A DNA stretch of 64,000 nt, taken from positions 1-64,000 of the forward strand of contig NZ_AUDK01000003.1 in assembly GCF_000425425.1 (NCBI RefSeq), written 5' to 3'. The notes beneath the pieces are model-generated. The model had not been told where the DNA came from. It did not search any database and saw nothing but the letters and a program-made list of their open reading frames with translations. Made by a program: the position numbers and the translations under genes. The DNA comes from Flavobacterium daejeonense DSM 17708 (lineage in GTDB: Bacteria; Bacteroidota; Bacteroidia; Flavobacteriales; Flavobacteriaceae). Positions 35,488 through 44,297 of this stretch are shown one piece after another. The stretch's first letter is position 1, and each line of letters opens with the position of its first letter.

Positions 35488-35528
35488 CGCCAAATTTTAG
35501 AAACGTAAATATAACATATTCTGTAATT

Positions 35529-36689
35529 ATGGTGATTTTAAAGAGACCACTTAGATTGATATTAGTAGCATTTTTAGCGTGTCTTCCATTGGTAAGTTTT
35601 GCAAATCAAGAAGTTGATTCGTTACAAGTACAAGGAGAAGCAGCTCATGAAGCAGTAGCTGAAGGACACCATGAAGGCGCTCATGCTGAACCTACCGATG
35701 TAAAATCTAAAATCAAAGCATTTATTAATCACCACGTTTTAGATTCTCACGATTTCTCCTTAACTCAGGATGATGAAACAGGAGAAAATTGGGGATTTCC
35801 ATTACCGGTTATCTTATGGGATAACGGTTTACACGTTTTTTCTTCGGCTAAATTCCACCACGGAAAAGAAGTAGCGGAATCTAACGGTAACTATTATGTA
35901 ATCAACCACCACGACGGAAAAATTTACAGAACAGATGCTACAGGAACTATTCATGAAAATGAAGAAACCGGACATCCTGAAAATGTACGTCCTATTGATT
36001 TTTCTATCACAAAAACAGTAGTTTCTATTATTGCTGCTTCTATTTTAATGTTTTTCATTTTTACCCGTTTGGCAAAATCTTATGCTAAAAACGGAGGAAT
36101 TGCTTCAGGTGTGGGACGTTTCTTTGAGCCATTAATTGTATATGTTCGTGACGAAATTGCAATTCCTAATATTGGAGAGAAACATTATAAAAGATACATG
36201 AGTTATTTATTAACCATCTTCTTCTTTGTATTGTTCTTAAATATCTTCGGATTAACGCCACTAGGAATTAACGCTACAGGTAACTTTACTGTAACATTCT
36301 CTTTGGCAATCTTAACTTTCCTGATTACAAATTTAACAGCAAATAAAAATTATTGGGGACACATCTTCTGGATGCCGGGAGTGCCAAAACCAATGCGTAT
36401 TATTTTAGCGCCAATTGAATTATTAGGAGTATTCATCAAGCCATTCTCATTAATGATTCGTTTGTACGCGAATATTTTTGCAGGTCACATTGTATTGATG
36501 AGTATTTTAGGGTTGATGTTTATTTTCAAAAGCTGGATTGGGAGCTCGTTGTCATTTGGATTGGCATTTGTACTTTCTATTTTGGAAATCTTAGTAGCCT
36601 TTTTACAAGCCTATATTTTCACAATGTTATCAGCTCTTTATTTTGGTGCGGCTGTTGAAGAACACCACCACGAAGAAGGGCATCACTAA
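35529..36689 (+). CDS. atpB: F0F1 ATP synthase subunit a
   Basis: The 386-aa protein starts at ATG 35529; the longer frame from 35460 would begin inside the promoter. As in Bacteroidetes subunit a, there is a cleavable signal peptide (to about residue 25, LPLVSFANQ). A His-rich periplasmic extension (EAVAEGHHEGAHAE) precedes the TM core. The essential arginine lies in KPFSLMIRLYANIFAGHI, in the fourth core helix. The C-terminus is also His/Glu-rich (EEHHHEEGHH). It conducts protons with the c-ring. Confidence 0.95.
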   Translation: MVILKRPLRLILVAFLACLPLVSFANQEVDSLQVQGEAAHEAVAEGHHEGAHAEPTDVKSKIKAFINHHVLDSHDFSLTQDDETGENWGFPLPVILWDNGLHVFSSAKFHHGKEVAESNGNYYVINHHDGKIYRTDATGTIHENEETGHPENVRPIDFSITKTVVSIIAASILMFFIFTRLAKSYAKNGGIASGVGRFFEPLIVYVRDEIAIPNIGEKHYKRYMSYLLTIFFFVLFLNIFGLTPLGINATGNFTVTFSLAILTFLITNLTANKNYWGHIFWMPGVPKPMRIILAPIELLGVFIKPFSLMIRLYANIFAGHIVLMSILGLMFIFKSWIGSSLSFGLAFVLSILEILVAFLQAYIFTMLSALYFGAAVEEHHHEEGHH

Positions 36690-36784
36690 AATCGTTTAAT
36701 TGTTATTTGTTTAATCGGTTAAACGGAAAAACAAATTAACGATTCAACATCAAATCAGAATGTTTAATTTTTAATATATATATC

Positions 36785-36976
36785 ATGGAAATTCCACAAA
36801 TTATTGGAGCTGGATTAATCGTTATCGGAGCAGGTTTAGGTATTGGTAAAATTGGTAGCTCTGCTATGGATGCTATTGCTCGTCAACCAGAAGCTTCAGG
36901 AAAAATCCAAACAGCTATGCTTATCGCAGCTGCACTTATTGAAGGTATTGGTTTCGCAGCTTTATTCGCAGCTTAA
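36785..36976 (+). CDS. atpE: F0F1 ATP synthase subunit c
   Basis: The 63-aa hairpin of two TM helices has the conserved loop ARQPEA (residues 34-39). The ion-binding glutamate is in ALIEGIGFAA (about residue 54). The residue after Glu is Gly and no Na+-type Gln/Ser ligand set is evident, so proton specificity is likely. Followed by a large hairpin before atpF. Short, as in other Bacteroidetes. Confidence 0.95.
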   Translation: MEIPQIIGAGLIVIGAGLGIGKIGSSAMDAIARQPEASGKIQTAMLIAAALIEGIGFAALFAA

Positions 36977-36987
36977 TTAAAACTAAA

Positions 36988-37028
36988 AAAATCAATAGTT
37001 ACAACGGTTGGTTGTAACTGTTGATTTT
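36988..37028. repeat. Stem-loop between atpE and atpF
   Basis: 18-bp arms AAAATCAATAGTTACAAC / GTTGTAACTGTTGATTTT, with one mismatch and a 5-nt loop, are not followed by a long T-run. It may stabilise or process atpE mRNA, or act as a partial attenuator. Confidence 0.75.
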
Positions 37029-37099
37029 AAAATTAAAACATTACATTGCAGGATTGCAATAAGATTAAATTTAGAATATAAAACTTAGAATTATATATA

Positions 37100-37600
37100 A
37101 TGGAAAAGTTAATTAATCAGTTTGAGTTTGGTTTGTTTTTTTGGCAAGTATTAATATTTGTTGGATTAATATTTTTATTGAAAAAATTCGCTTGGAAACC
37201 TATTCTTGATGCAGTTAATGAGAGAGAAGAAGGAATCAAAAATGCATTAGAATCTGCTGAGAATGCAAGAAAAGAAATGCAGGAACTTCAGGCTGATAAC
37301 CAAAGAATCTTAAATGAAGCGAGAGCGGAGCGTGATGCTATGTTGAAAGAAGCTCGTGAAATGAAAGAGAAAATGGTTGCTGATGCAAAAGGTGAAGCTC
37401 AGGCTCAAGGAGCAAAAATGATCGAGCAGGCTAAAGCTGCTATTGAAAGTGAGAAAAATGCAGCTATGGCTGAATTGAAATCTCAGGTTTCATCTTTATC
37501 ATTGAGTATTGCTGAAAAATTATTGAAAGAAGAATTATCTAATAAAGAATCTCAAACTAAATTAGTTGAGAAAATGTTAGGTGACGTAAAGCTAAACTAA
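37100..37600 (+). CDS. atpF: F0F1 ATP synthase subunit b
   Basis: The 166-aa protein has a single N-terminal TM helix (about residues 8-27, FGLFFWQVLIFVGLIFLLKK). The conserved FAWKPILDAVNEREEGI follows, then a long Glu/Lys/Ala coiled coil forming the peripheral stalk. Typical length. It is 4 bp upstream of atpH. Confidence 0.95.
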   Translation: MEKLINQFEFGLFFWQVLIFVGLIFLLKKFAWKPILDAVNEREEGIKNALESAENARKEMQELQADNQRILNEARAERDAMLKEAREMKEKMVADAKGEAQAQGAKMIEQAKAAIESEKNAAMAELKSQVSSLSLSIAEKLLKEELSNKESQTKLVEKMLGDVKLN

Positions 37601-37604
37601 TATT

Positions 37605-38138
37605 ATGGCAGGTACAAGAGCAGCAATTCGTTATGCAAAAGCAATCCTTAGTATGGCCGACTCAATTGGAGTAGCTAATGAGGTAAATAACGATATGATT
37701 TTAATTGCATCAACAGTTAAAACTAATTCTGAATTAAATACTTTTATTCAGAGTCCAACTGTAAGTGTTGAAGTAAAAGAAAAAGCATTGTTAGAAGTTT
37801 TTGCTTCTGTTAATGGTGTAACAAAAGGTTTTTTTCATTTATTATTTGAAAATAAAAGATTCGAAATCTTAGAAGCTATTGCAGTAACATATTCTGATTT
37901 ATTTGATAGTGCCAACGGAATGGAAGTTGCTAAAGTAACTACTGCAATTCCAATGGATGCAGCTTTAGAAGCTAAAGTATTAGCTAAAATAGCTACTTTA
38001 TCAGATAAAAAAGTAACAATTAAAAATATTGTAGATCCTGCAATCATTGGAGGATTTATTTTAACAATAGGTGATAAGCAATACAATGCTTCAATCGCTA
38101 ACAGATTACAAGTATTAAGAAAAGAATTAAGTAACTAG
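37605..38138 (+). CDS. atpH: F0F1 ATP synthase subunit delta
   Basis: The 177-aa helical protein of the peripheral stalk begins AAIRYAKAILSMAD (about residues 5-18). It has the family C-terminal pattern DPAIIGGFILTIGDKQYNAS (about 145-164) and links F1 alpha subunits to subunit b. It lies 4 bp after atpF and 37 bp before atpA. Confidence 0.95.
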   Translation: MAGTRAAIRYAKAILSMADSIGVANEVNNDMILIASTVKTNSELNTFIQSPTVSVEVKEKALLEVFASVNGVTKGFFHLLFENKRFEILEAIAVTYSDLFDSANGMEVAKVTTAIPMDAALEAKVLAKIATLSDKKVTIKNIVDPAIIGGFILTIGDKQYNASIANRLQVLRKELSN

Positions 38139-38175
38139 TTTTATTGCACATTAAGTGTCTAAATTATAAATTAAG

Positions 38176-39753
38176 ATGGCGGAAATCAAACCTGCTGAAA
38201 TTTCAGCAATATTAAGAAAGCAAGTAGAAGGTTTTGAATCTGGCGCTACGCTGGAGGAAGTAGGAACGGTACTTCAAGTTGGAGATGGTATTGCTCGTAT
38301 TTACGGGCTTTCAAATGTACAATACGGAGAGTTAGTAGAATTTGAAAATGGTCTTGAGGCTATTGTATTGAACTTAGAAGAAGATAACGTAGGGGTGGTA
38401 CTTTTAGGACCATCAACTGGTATCAAAGAAGGTTCTACTGCTAAAAGAACACAACGTATTGCTTCTCTTAAAGTAGGAGAACAAATGGTAGGACGTGTAG
38501 TAAACACTCTTGGTTTTCCAATTGATGGAAAAGGACCAATTGCTGGAGAATTATATGAAATGCCTTTGGAAAGAAAAGCTCCTGGAGTAGTTTTCCGTCA
38601 GCCAGTAACTGAACCATTACAAACTGGAGTTAAAGCTGTTGATGCGATGATCCCGGTTGGACGTGGACAACGGGAGTTGGTTATTGGTGACCGTCAAACA
38701 GGTAAATCAACTGTTTGTATCGATACTATCTTAAATCAAAAAGAATTTTATGATGCTGGTAAACCAGTATTCTGTATCTATGTTGCAATTGGACAAAAAG
38801 CTTCAACTGTAGCTGGAATTGCAAAAATGTTAGAAGAAAAAGGAGCAATGGCTTATACAGTTATCGTTGCTGCTAATGCTTCTGATCCTGCTCCAATGCA
38901 AGTTTATGCTCCTTTCGCAGGTGCTGCAATCGGAGAATATTTCAGAGATTCAGGTCGTCCGGCTTTGATTGTTTATGATGATTTATCTAAACAAGCAGTA
39001 GCTTACCGTGAGGTATCTCTTTTATTAAGAAGACCACCGGGACGTGAGGCTTATCCTGGAGACGTTTTCTACTTACACTCCCGTTTATTAGAGCGTGCTT
39101 GTAAAGTGATCGCTGATGACGGAATTGCTAAAAACATGAACGACTTACCAGAGTCTATCAAAGGAATCGTAAAAGGTGGAGGTTCATTAACTGCTTTACC
39201 AATTATCGAAACTCAGGCTGGTGACGTTTCTGCATATATCCCAACAAACGTAATCTCTATTACTGACGGACAAATTTTCTTGGATGGTGATTTGTTCAAC
39301 TCTGGGGTTCGTCCTGCAATCAACGTAGGTATTTCTGTATCTCGTGTTGGAGGTAATGCTCAAATTAAATCAATGAAAAAAGTATCTGGTACTTTGAAAT
39401 TAGACCAGGCTCAATTCCGTGAGTTAGAAGCTTTCGCGAAATTTGGTTCAGATTTGGATGCTGTTACTTTAAACGTAATTGAAAAAGGAAAAAGAAACGT
39501 TGAAATCTTGAAACAAGGTTTGAACGATCCTTATACTGTTGAAGACCAAGTAGCTATTATCTATGCTGGTTCTAAAAACTTATTGAGAAATGTTCCTGTT
39601 GCTAAAGTAAAAGAATTCGAGAAAGATTTCTTGGAATTCATGAATGCTAAACACAGAGCTACTCTTGATGCTTTGAAAGCCGGAAAATTAACAGACGAAA
39701 TTACAGATGTAATTGAGGTTGTAGCGAAAGAAGTTTCTGCAAAATATAACTAA
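38176..39753 (+). CDS. atpA: F0F1 ATP synthase subunit alpha
   Basis: The 525-aa protein has an N-terminal beta-barrel, the P-loop GDRQTGKST (about 171-179), the RLLERACK segment, and the C-terminal helical bundle. [16 protein letters not shown] (about 385-400) marks the alpha-type nucleotide-binding signature. Codon use is strongly biased, as expected for a highly expressed gene. The catalytic beta subunit (atpD) and epsilon (atpC) are not in the operon, as usual for Bacteroidetes. A long hairpin lies between it and atpG. Confidence 0.97.
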   Translation: MAEIKPAEISAILRKQVEGFESGATLEEVGTVLQVGDGIARIYGLSNVQYGELVEFENGLEAIVLNLEEDNVGVVLLGPSTGIKEGSTAKRTQRIASLKVGEQMVGRVVNTLGFPIDGKGPIAGELYEMPLERKAPGVVFRQPVTEPLQTGVKAVDAMIPVGRGQRELVIGDRQTGKSTVCIDTILNQKEFYDAGKPVFCIYVAIGQKASTVAGIAKMLEEKGAMAYTVIVAANASDPAPMQVYAPFAGAAIGEYFRDSGRPALIVYDDLSKQAVAYREVSLLLRRPPGREAYPGDVFYLHSRLLERACKVIADDGIAKNMNDLPESIKGIVKGGGSLTALPIIETQAGDVSAYIPTNVISITDGQIFLDGDLFNSGVRPAINVGISVSRVGGNAQIKSMKKVSGTLKLDQAQFRELEAFAKFGSDLDAVTLNVIEKGKRNVEILKQGLNDPYTVEDQVAIIYAGSKNLLRNVPVAKVKEFEKDFLEFMNAKHRATLDALKAGKLTDEITDVIEVVAKEVSAKYN

Positions 39754-39756
39754 TCT

Positions 39757-39803
39757 AGTGAATAGTGAATAGTGAGTAGTAATTAGACTATTCACTATTC
39801 ACT
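39757..39803. repeat. Stem-loop between atpA and atpG
   Basis: Perfect 17-bp arms AGTGAATAGTGAATAGT / ACTATTCACTATTCACT (39757-39773 and 39787-39803), each an internal tandem GTGAATA repeat. It has no T-run; a mobile-palindrome or mRNA-processing origin is possible. Confidence 0.85.
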
Positions 39804-39826
39804 TGTTACTATTTACTTAAAAATAA

Positions 39827-40687
39827 ATGGCAAATTTAAAGGAAATCCGTAATAGAATTACTTCCGTTTCATCTACGATGCAAATCACATCGGCGATGAA
39901 AATGGTTTCTGCAGCTAAGCTTAAAAAAGCTCAGGATGCAATTACAGCCATGCGCCCTTATGCCGAAAAATTAACGGAATTATTACAAAATCTTTCTGCA
40001 ACTCTTGAAGGAGGAGTAGGTGAAGAGTTCACTACACAACGTGAAATTAAAAAAGTTTTATTAGTAGCGATTACTTCAAACAGAGGTTTATGTGGTGCTT
40101 TTAATTCAAATGTAATTAAAGAAGTTAAAAATCGTGCTACATTTTATGCAGGAAAACAAGTTGATGTTTTTGCCATCGGTAAAAAAGGAAATGATGTTTT
40201 AAGCAAAACCAATACAGTAATAGATAATCAAAGTACTGTTTTTGATGATTTGACTTTTGATAATGTAGCTGCTATTGCTGAAACATTAACTCAAAAATTT
40301 GTTGGTGGTGAGTACGACAGAATCGAATTGATTTACAATCAATTTAAAAATGCTGCTACTCAAATCGTTCAAACAGAACAATTTTTACCATTAGCTCCTG
40401 TTAAATCAGATTTAAATGTAGCTGCCGGAGATTATATTTTCGAACCATCAAAAGAAGAAATCGTGTTGACTTTGATTCCTAAATCATTAAAAACACAATT
40501 GTACAAAGGAATTCGTGATTCTTTTGCTTCTGAGCACGGTGCGCGTATGACGGCTATGCACAAAGCAACTGATAATGCAACTGCATTGAGAAATCAATTG
40601 AAATTAACATATAATAAAGCACGTCAGGCTGCTATTACTAACGAAATCTTAGAGATTGTTGGTGGAGCTGAAGCTTTGAATGCATAA
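39827..40687 (+). CDS. atpG: F0F1 ATP synthase subunit gamma
   Basis: The 286-aa central-stalk protein begins NLKEIRNRITSVSSTMQITSAM (residues 3-24). It has ITSNRGLCGAFNSNV (about 83-97) and ends in the conserved helix RQAAITNEILEIVGGAEALNA. It is the last gene of the operon. A second, eroded copy of its last codons lies at 46310-46390, so the 3' end may mark an insertion boundary. Confidence 0.97.
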   Translation: MANLKEIRNRITSVSSTMQITSAMKMVSAAKLKKAQDAITAMRPYAEKLTELLQNLSATLEGGVGEEFTTQREIKKVLLVAITSNRGLCGAFNSNVIKEVKNRATFYAGKQVDVFAIGKKGNDVLSKTNTVIDNQSTVFDDLTFDNVAAIAETLTQKFVGGEYDRIELIYNQFKNAATQIVQTEQFLPLAPVKSDLNVAAGDYIFEPSKEEIVLTLIPKSLKTQLYKGIRDSFASEHGARMTAMHKATDNATALRNQLKLTYNKARQAAITNEILEIVGGAEALNA

Positions 40688-40710
40688 AACTTTTATTCAA
40701 AATCTATTTT

Positions 40711-40733
40711 AAAGTCCCGCATTGCGGGACTTT
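40711..40733 (+). terminator. atpG terminator
   Basis: AAAGTCCCGC / GCGGGACTTT with a 3-nt loop and a T-run, 23 bp after the atpG stop. Confidence 0.9.
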
Positions 40734-40737
40734 TTTG

Positions 40738-41085
40738 TTTTTTAATGGTTTTCAGTGGCTTTTGACAGATTTATTGATACGAACTAAGCGATTTTACTTA
40801 GTGATTTTAGTGAGAAAATTATCTATATTAATTTAACATAAATTTAACTTTTTTTGTAGTTAAAATCCCTTTCCTTTGTTAATATTTACAAAAATAATCT
40901 TACTTAAATTTTCTTTATAATCTCAAGTACACGTGAGGTAATTTTGAAAATCAACGTAAGTTGTTTTGAAAAAAATAGTTTTAATATGTAAAAACTCTAA
41001 AGAAGAAACATCGTAATGCAAATTACTCGTACTATTCATTTATATCGAAATCTCGTTTATTAATTTAATTTTAAAAACCAAAAAA
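40738..41085. other. Non-coding AT-rich gap after atpG
   Basis: No ORF or RNA gene is evident. An ACTAAG...CTTAGT inverted repeat (40787-40802) is the only small structure seen. It is the left part of the presumed insertion, and the lipoprotein promoter probably lies here, though no full TTG/TAnnTTTG pair is clear. Confidence 0.5.
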
Positions 41086-41994
41086 ATGTTATTCAAAAAT
41101 TCTACTCTATTCACTAAATTGCTCAGTATTCAGTTTGTCAAAGTTTCTTTTTTGCTCCTTATCTTATTAACTGCAATCTTTTTTGGATGTAGTCAAAATG
41201 AAGGCATAGAAGATTCTTCTCATTCGGTTATTGATACAAAGTCTTTCGATTATATAGGAATTCAACATAATCAAGAATTGGAATATGTTTATGCAAAATT
41301 AAAAGAAGCTAAAAACACCAACAAAAGTGCTTTGTTACTTTCAAGCAAATCAAATGCAATCGATTTAATTAGTAAAATTGTTACTGATAGAATCAAATCT
41401 CAGGGATTCTCTCAAGAAGAGAAAAATATTGCTCTTTCCGTAATGGACTCTCACTCAAAGGTATTAAAGACTGGAAAAATTTCTTATACATCATCATCCA
41501 AAAATGCTTCTAAAATCTATGACGAATATTCTTCAAGTCTCACTTCGAATCAGAAAGAAGTATTAGATGATCTCCAAAAATTGTTAGGGGATCGTAAAGC
41601 TACCTTAAATCAAACACTGGAAGGTATAATTGAACTCGAAAAATCAGCTTCAAGTAGATTAAGTGAAAAGGAATTATTTGTGATTTATTGCGCAACCTCT
41701 GTTGCAAAAGCTACATCAAAGTATTGGCATACAAATTTTACTAAATGGAAGATGTTAAAGTCAAACAAACTACTGAATACTAATACCTTTAAAACTTCTT
41801 CAGTTGAAGAAGATTTAGCTTATGGCTGGAGAGATGTTCTGGGAGACGACGTAGCAGGAGCTATAGGTGGAGCTGTAGGAGCAGCTGTAGTAAACATAGC
41901 ACCTGGAGCAGGCCAAGTAGCTTATGGATCTGCCATTGTTGCAGGTGCACTTGGGAATTCCGCAACAGGAATTGTAAAATCTATGTTTGCTTAA
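41086..41994 (+). CDS. Lipoprotein with glycine-zipper C-terminus
   Basis: The 302-aa protein has a long hydrophobic signal (about residues 20-35) ending at a lipobox-like FFGC (Cys 35). The middle is helical, Ser/Lys-rich, without recognised domain. The last 60 residues are distinctive: YGWRDVLGDDVAGAIGG, then Gly/Ala-rich hydrophobic turns (GAVGAAVV, then APGAGQVAYGSAIV and AGALGNSATG), a glycine-zipper pattern seen in membrane-inserting peptides and some bacteriocins. Function unknown. It opens the set of four genes between the two atpG ends; the next gene is 187 bp away. Confidence 0.6.
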   Translation: MLFKNSTLFTKLLSIQFVKVSFLLLILLTAIFFGCSQNEGIEDSSHSVIDTKSFDYIGIQHNQELEYVYAKLKEAKNTNKSALLLSSKSNAIDLISKIVTDRIKSQGFSQEEKNIALSVMDSHSKVLKTGKISYTSSSKNASKIYDEYSSSLTSNQKEVLDDLQKLLGDRKATLNQTLEGIIELEKSASSRLSEKELFVIYCATSVAKATSKYWHTNFTKWKMLKSNKLLNTNTFKTSSVEEDLAYGWRDVLGDDVAGAIGGAVGAAVVNIAPGAGQVAYGSAIVAGALGNSATGIVKSMFA

Positions 41995-42181
41995 TTAATT
42001 ATCTTGAGTTGATATAAATCTATCTTAAAAAAATTAAACAGCAAAGTTATATAGTCTTTAGTAATGATGGAACACAGATGTATATCTCATCATTGCTAAA
42101 AACTATTATTAAAATTTTAAAAACAAAAAAGAGGCTGAACTCACTTTTGAAACACCCTCATTATTTTAATTTGTATGTATA

Positions 42182-42361
42182 ATGAAAAAAAATTACTCTT
42201 ATCTCGTATTGTTTTTTAGTATTATGTTCTTGGTAATCTTGTTTTATAATCGTTATAAGGGATACACTTTGTTAGAATCCGTATTTTGGGGCTTTATTAC
42301 AAGCCTTATAACAACTATTGTTGTATACTTTTTCAATCGAAAAAAAGATAATAATGCTTAA
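42182..42361 (+). CDS. Small two-TM membrane protein
   Basis: This 59-aa ORF was read directly. After MKKNYSY it has a TM helix (about residues 8-22), a short NRYKGYT loop, a second TM (about 33-51) and a basic tail (FNRKKDNNA). Its last 8 bases overlap the ATG of the transglutaminase-like gene, so translation is probably coupled, which supports it being real. Unknown family; a holin-like or partner function cannot be judged. Confidence 0.55.
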   Translation: MKKNYSYLVLFFSIMFLVILFYNRYKGYTLLESVFWGFITSLITTIVVYFFNRKKDNNA

Positions 42362-44297
42362 TACCTTTAGGAATATGAAGTCAATTTTATTATTGACGAG
42401 GGTAACTGTAACAATATTATCTTTTCAAAGCATTCCATTTTTAGCTCAAAATACAAAGAGTAATCTTAAGGAAATAAAGTCTGTTTACTTATCTGATTCA
42501 GAGAAATTAAATTCTGTTAATTTTTTATTAAAAGCAATCCCTTACAAATATTCTTTGCAAGGCGATGCCATCGAAAAGTTTGATGCAATATTCCCATTCT
42601 TAGAAGAAAAGCAGAAAAAACGTATGATTTCTAACGATGATGAAGATTTTCAGAAAATGTGGGATGATTTAATTGAAGAAAATGGACAACCAGCAGATGG
42701 CGATTTTTCGGCTCTTTATGATAGTACAGTACTTACGAGCGACTATTTAAAGTCTAATATTGATTTCTGTTACAACCTTAAGCAGGAAAAATCTTGGCTA
42801 AAAATTATATCGAATTCCAATTTCAATCAATATGTTATCCCTTATCGGGTTGGTACTGAGCGATTGGAAACACAATGGCGTCAATCACTTTATAATCATT
42901 ACAATAATATTAAGAAAAGTTCAAAACCTAGACAAGAGGCTTTTGAAAAGACCAAAAATACTGATCTCTTAACTTTTGCAAGCGATTTGCAATACGAAAT
43001 CAGACGGAGAGTAAGCACCAATAGAACAATGTGGGCTTATCCATTTGATATTCCTGTTTCAAAAATGGAACAAGGAAGACAAGGTGCTTGCAAGCATCTG
43101 GTGAATTATACCACAGCCGTTATGCGAGCAAATGGAATACCTTGTACCGCTGATTTTACGTTACTCTGGGCTAATAATCGATCTGGACACAAATGGAACG
43201 TACTCTTTAAAGAAGACGGCTCTTCTTTGCCATTCGATGCAGCTACATTTCCTCTGGGAGTAAATTTTGACGATAGGAAGATAGCTAAAGTTTATAGAGA
43301 ACAATTTTTGCCAAGCGTAGAATTCTCTATTCCTGTTGAAGATGAAGTGCCAAATTATCTTTATGACCCTTGTTGGAAAGATGTAACTAAAGAATATGTA
43401 TCTGTATCTGATATTGTATTAAAAGTACCTAGTGAACTTTCCAAAAAAAAGTATCTTTTAATTGGAACCTTTGATAATCAAGCGTGGCAGCCGCAATTTT
43501 ATGCTATAACTATTAATGGAGAAGTGAAGTTCCGAGAGATAGGCAGAAACAACGTTTACATAGGTATGTATTTGAATGATGGTGAGATCAAAACGTTTGG
43601 CGATCCTTTTTTATTAGATTCTACTGGTAATATAAGGTATCTATCTTCGACATCTTCACTTGAGAGCGTGAAGTTGACACGTAAATATCCCTGCACTAGT
43701 TTTACAAGTGAGTTTATGAAAAACATGGTTGGAGCAACGTTTAGTGCTTCTAATAGTTTAGATTTCAAGGGCGAAAAAACGTTGTACACCGTGGAAAAAA
43801 AACCTGCTTTTTTTGAAACTGCAAAAATAACTCCTGATGTTAAGTATAGATACTACAGCTATACTACAGCTGATAAGAAGAAGAGTTATGTTGCAGAAAT
43901 AGAGTTCTATGATGAAAATGGAGTTAAACAGAATGTTTTACCACTTAAAATCGATTCAAATGTATCCTTAAAGAAAATCTGTGATGGTGATCTAAATACC
44001 TATTACTGGGGCAAAGATAATGAGCGGATTATTTTTGACTTTGGTAAACCTGTACAAATTTCTAATATAAAATATTGCCCTAGAAGCGATTCAAACTTTA
44101 TAGTTGAAAACGATATTTATGAGTTGTGTATATGGAAAAACGGAGTTTGGGAGGCTGTGGGAAAAAAGAAAGCTAACAGTTCAATTGTAGAGTTCGAAAA
44201 TGTCCCCAAAAATTCTCTTATGCTATTGCATAATTTAACGAAGGGACAAGAGGAACGCATATTTACTTATGAAAATGAAAACCAAGTTTGGTATTAA
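42354..44297 (+). CDS. Transglutaminase-like protein with discoidin-like C-terminus
   Basis: The protein has about 647 aa from ATG 42354 (ATG 42375 also possible, opening MKSILLLTRVT). It has a signal peptide ending near FLAQN. The core carries a transglutaminase-like triad: Cys 246 in GRQGACKHLV, His 279 in SGHKWNV and Asp 295 in PFDAATF. The C-terminal 120 residues (KICDGDLNTYYWG, then IIFDFGKPVQISNIKY) look like an F5/8-type discoidin fold. Such proteins in Bacteroidetes act as peptidases or cross-linkers outside the inner membrane; activity is inferred. Its end overlaps the next gene by 29 bp. Confidence 0.75.
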   Translation: MLNTFRNMKSILLLTRVTVTILSFQSIPFLAQNTKSNLKEIKSVYLSDSEKLNSVNFLLKAIPYKYSLQGDAIEKFDAIFPFLEEKQKKRMISNDDEDFQKMWDDLIEENGQPADGDFSALYDSTVLTSDYLKSNIDFCYNLKQEKSWLKIISNSNFNQYVIPYRVGTERLETQWRQSLYNHYNNIKKSSKPRQEAFEKTKNTDLLTFASDLQYEIRRRVSTNRTMWAYPFDIPVSKMEQGRQGACKHLVNYTTAVMRANGIPCTADFTLLWANNRSGHKWNVLFKEDGSSLPFDAATFPLGVNFDDRKIAKVYREQFLPSVEFSIPVEDEVPNYLYDPCWKDVTKEYVSVSDIVLKVPSELSKKKYLLIGTFDNQAWQPQFYAITINGEVKFREIGRNNVYIGMYLNDGEIKTFGDPFLLDSTGNIRYLSSTSSLESVKLTRKYPCTSFTSEFMKNMVGATFSASNSLDFKGEKTLYTVEKKPAFFETAKITPDVKYRYYSYTTADKKKSYVAEIEFYDENGVKQNVLPLKIDSNVSLKKICDGDLNTYYWGKDNERIIFDFGKPVQISNIKYCPRSDSNFIVENDIYELCIWKNGVWEAVGKKKANSSIVEFENVPKNSLMLLHNLTKGQEERIFTYENENQVWY

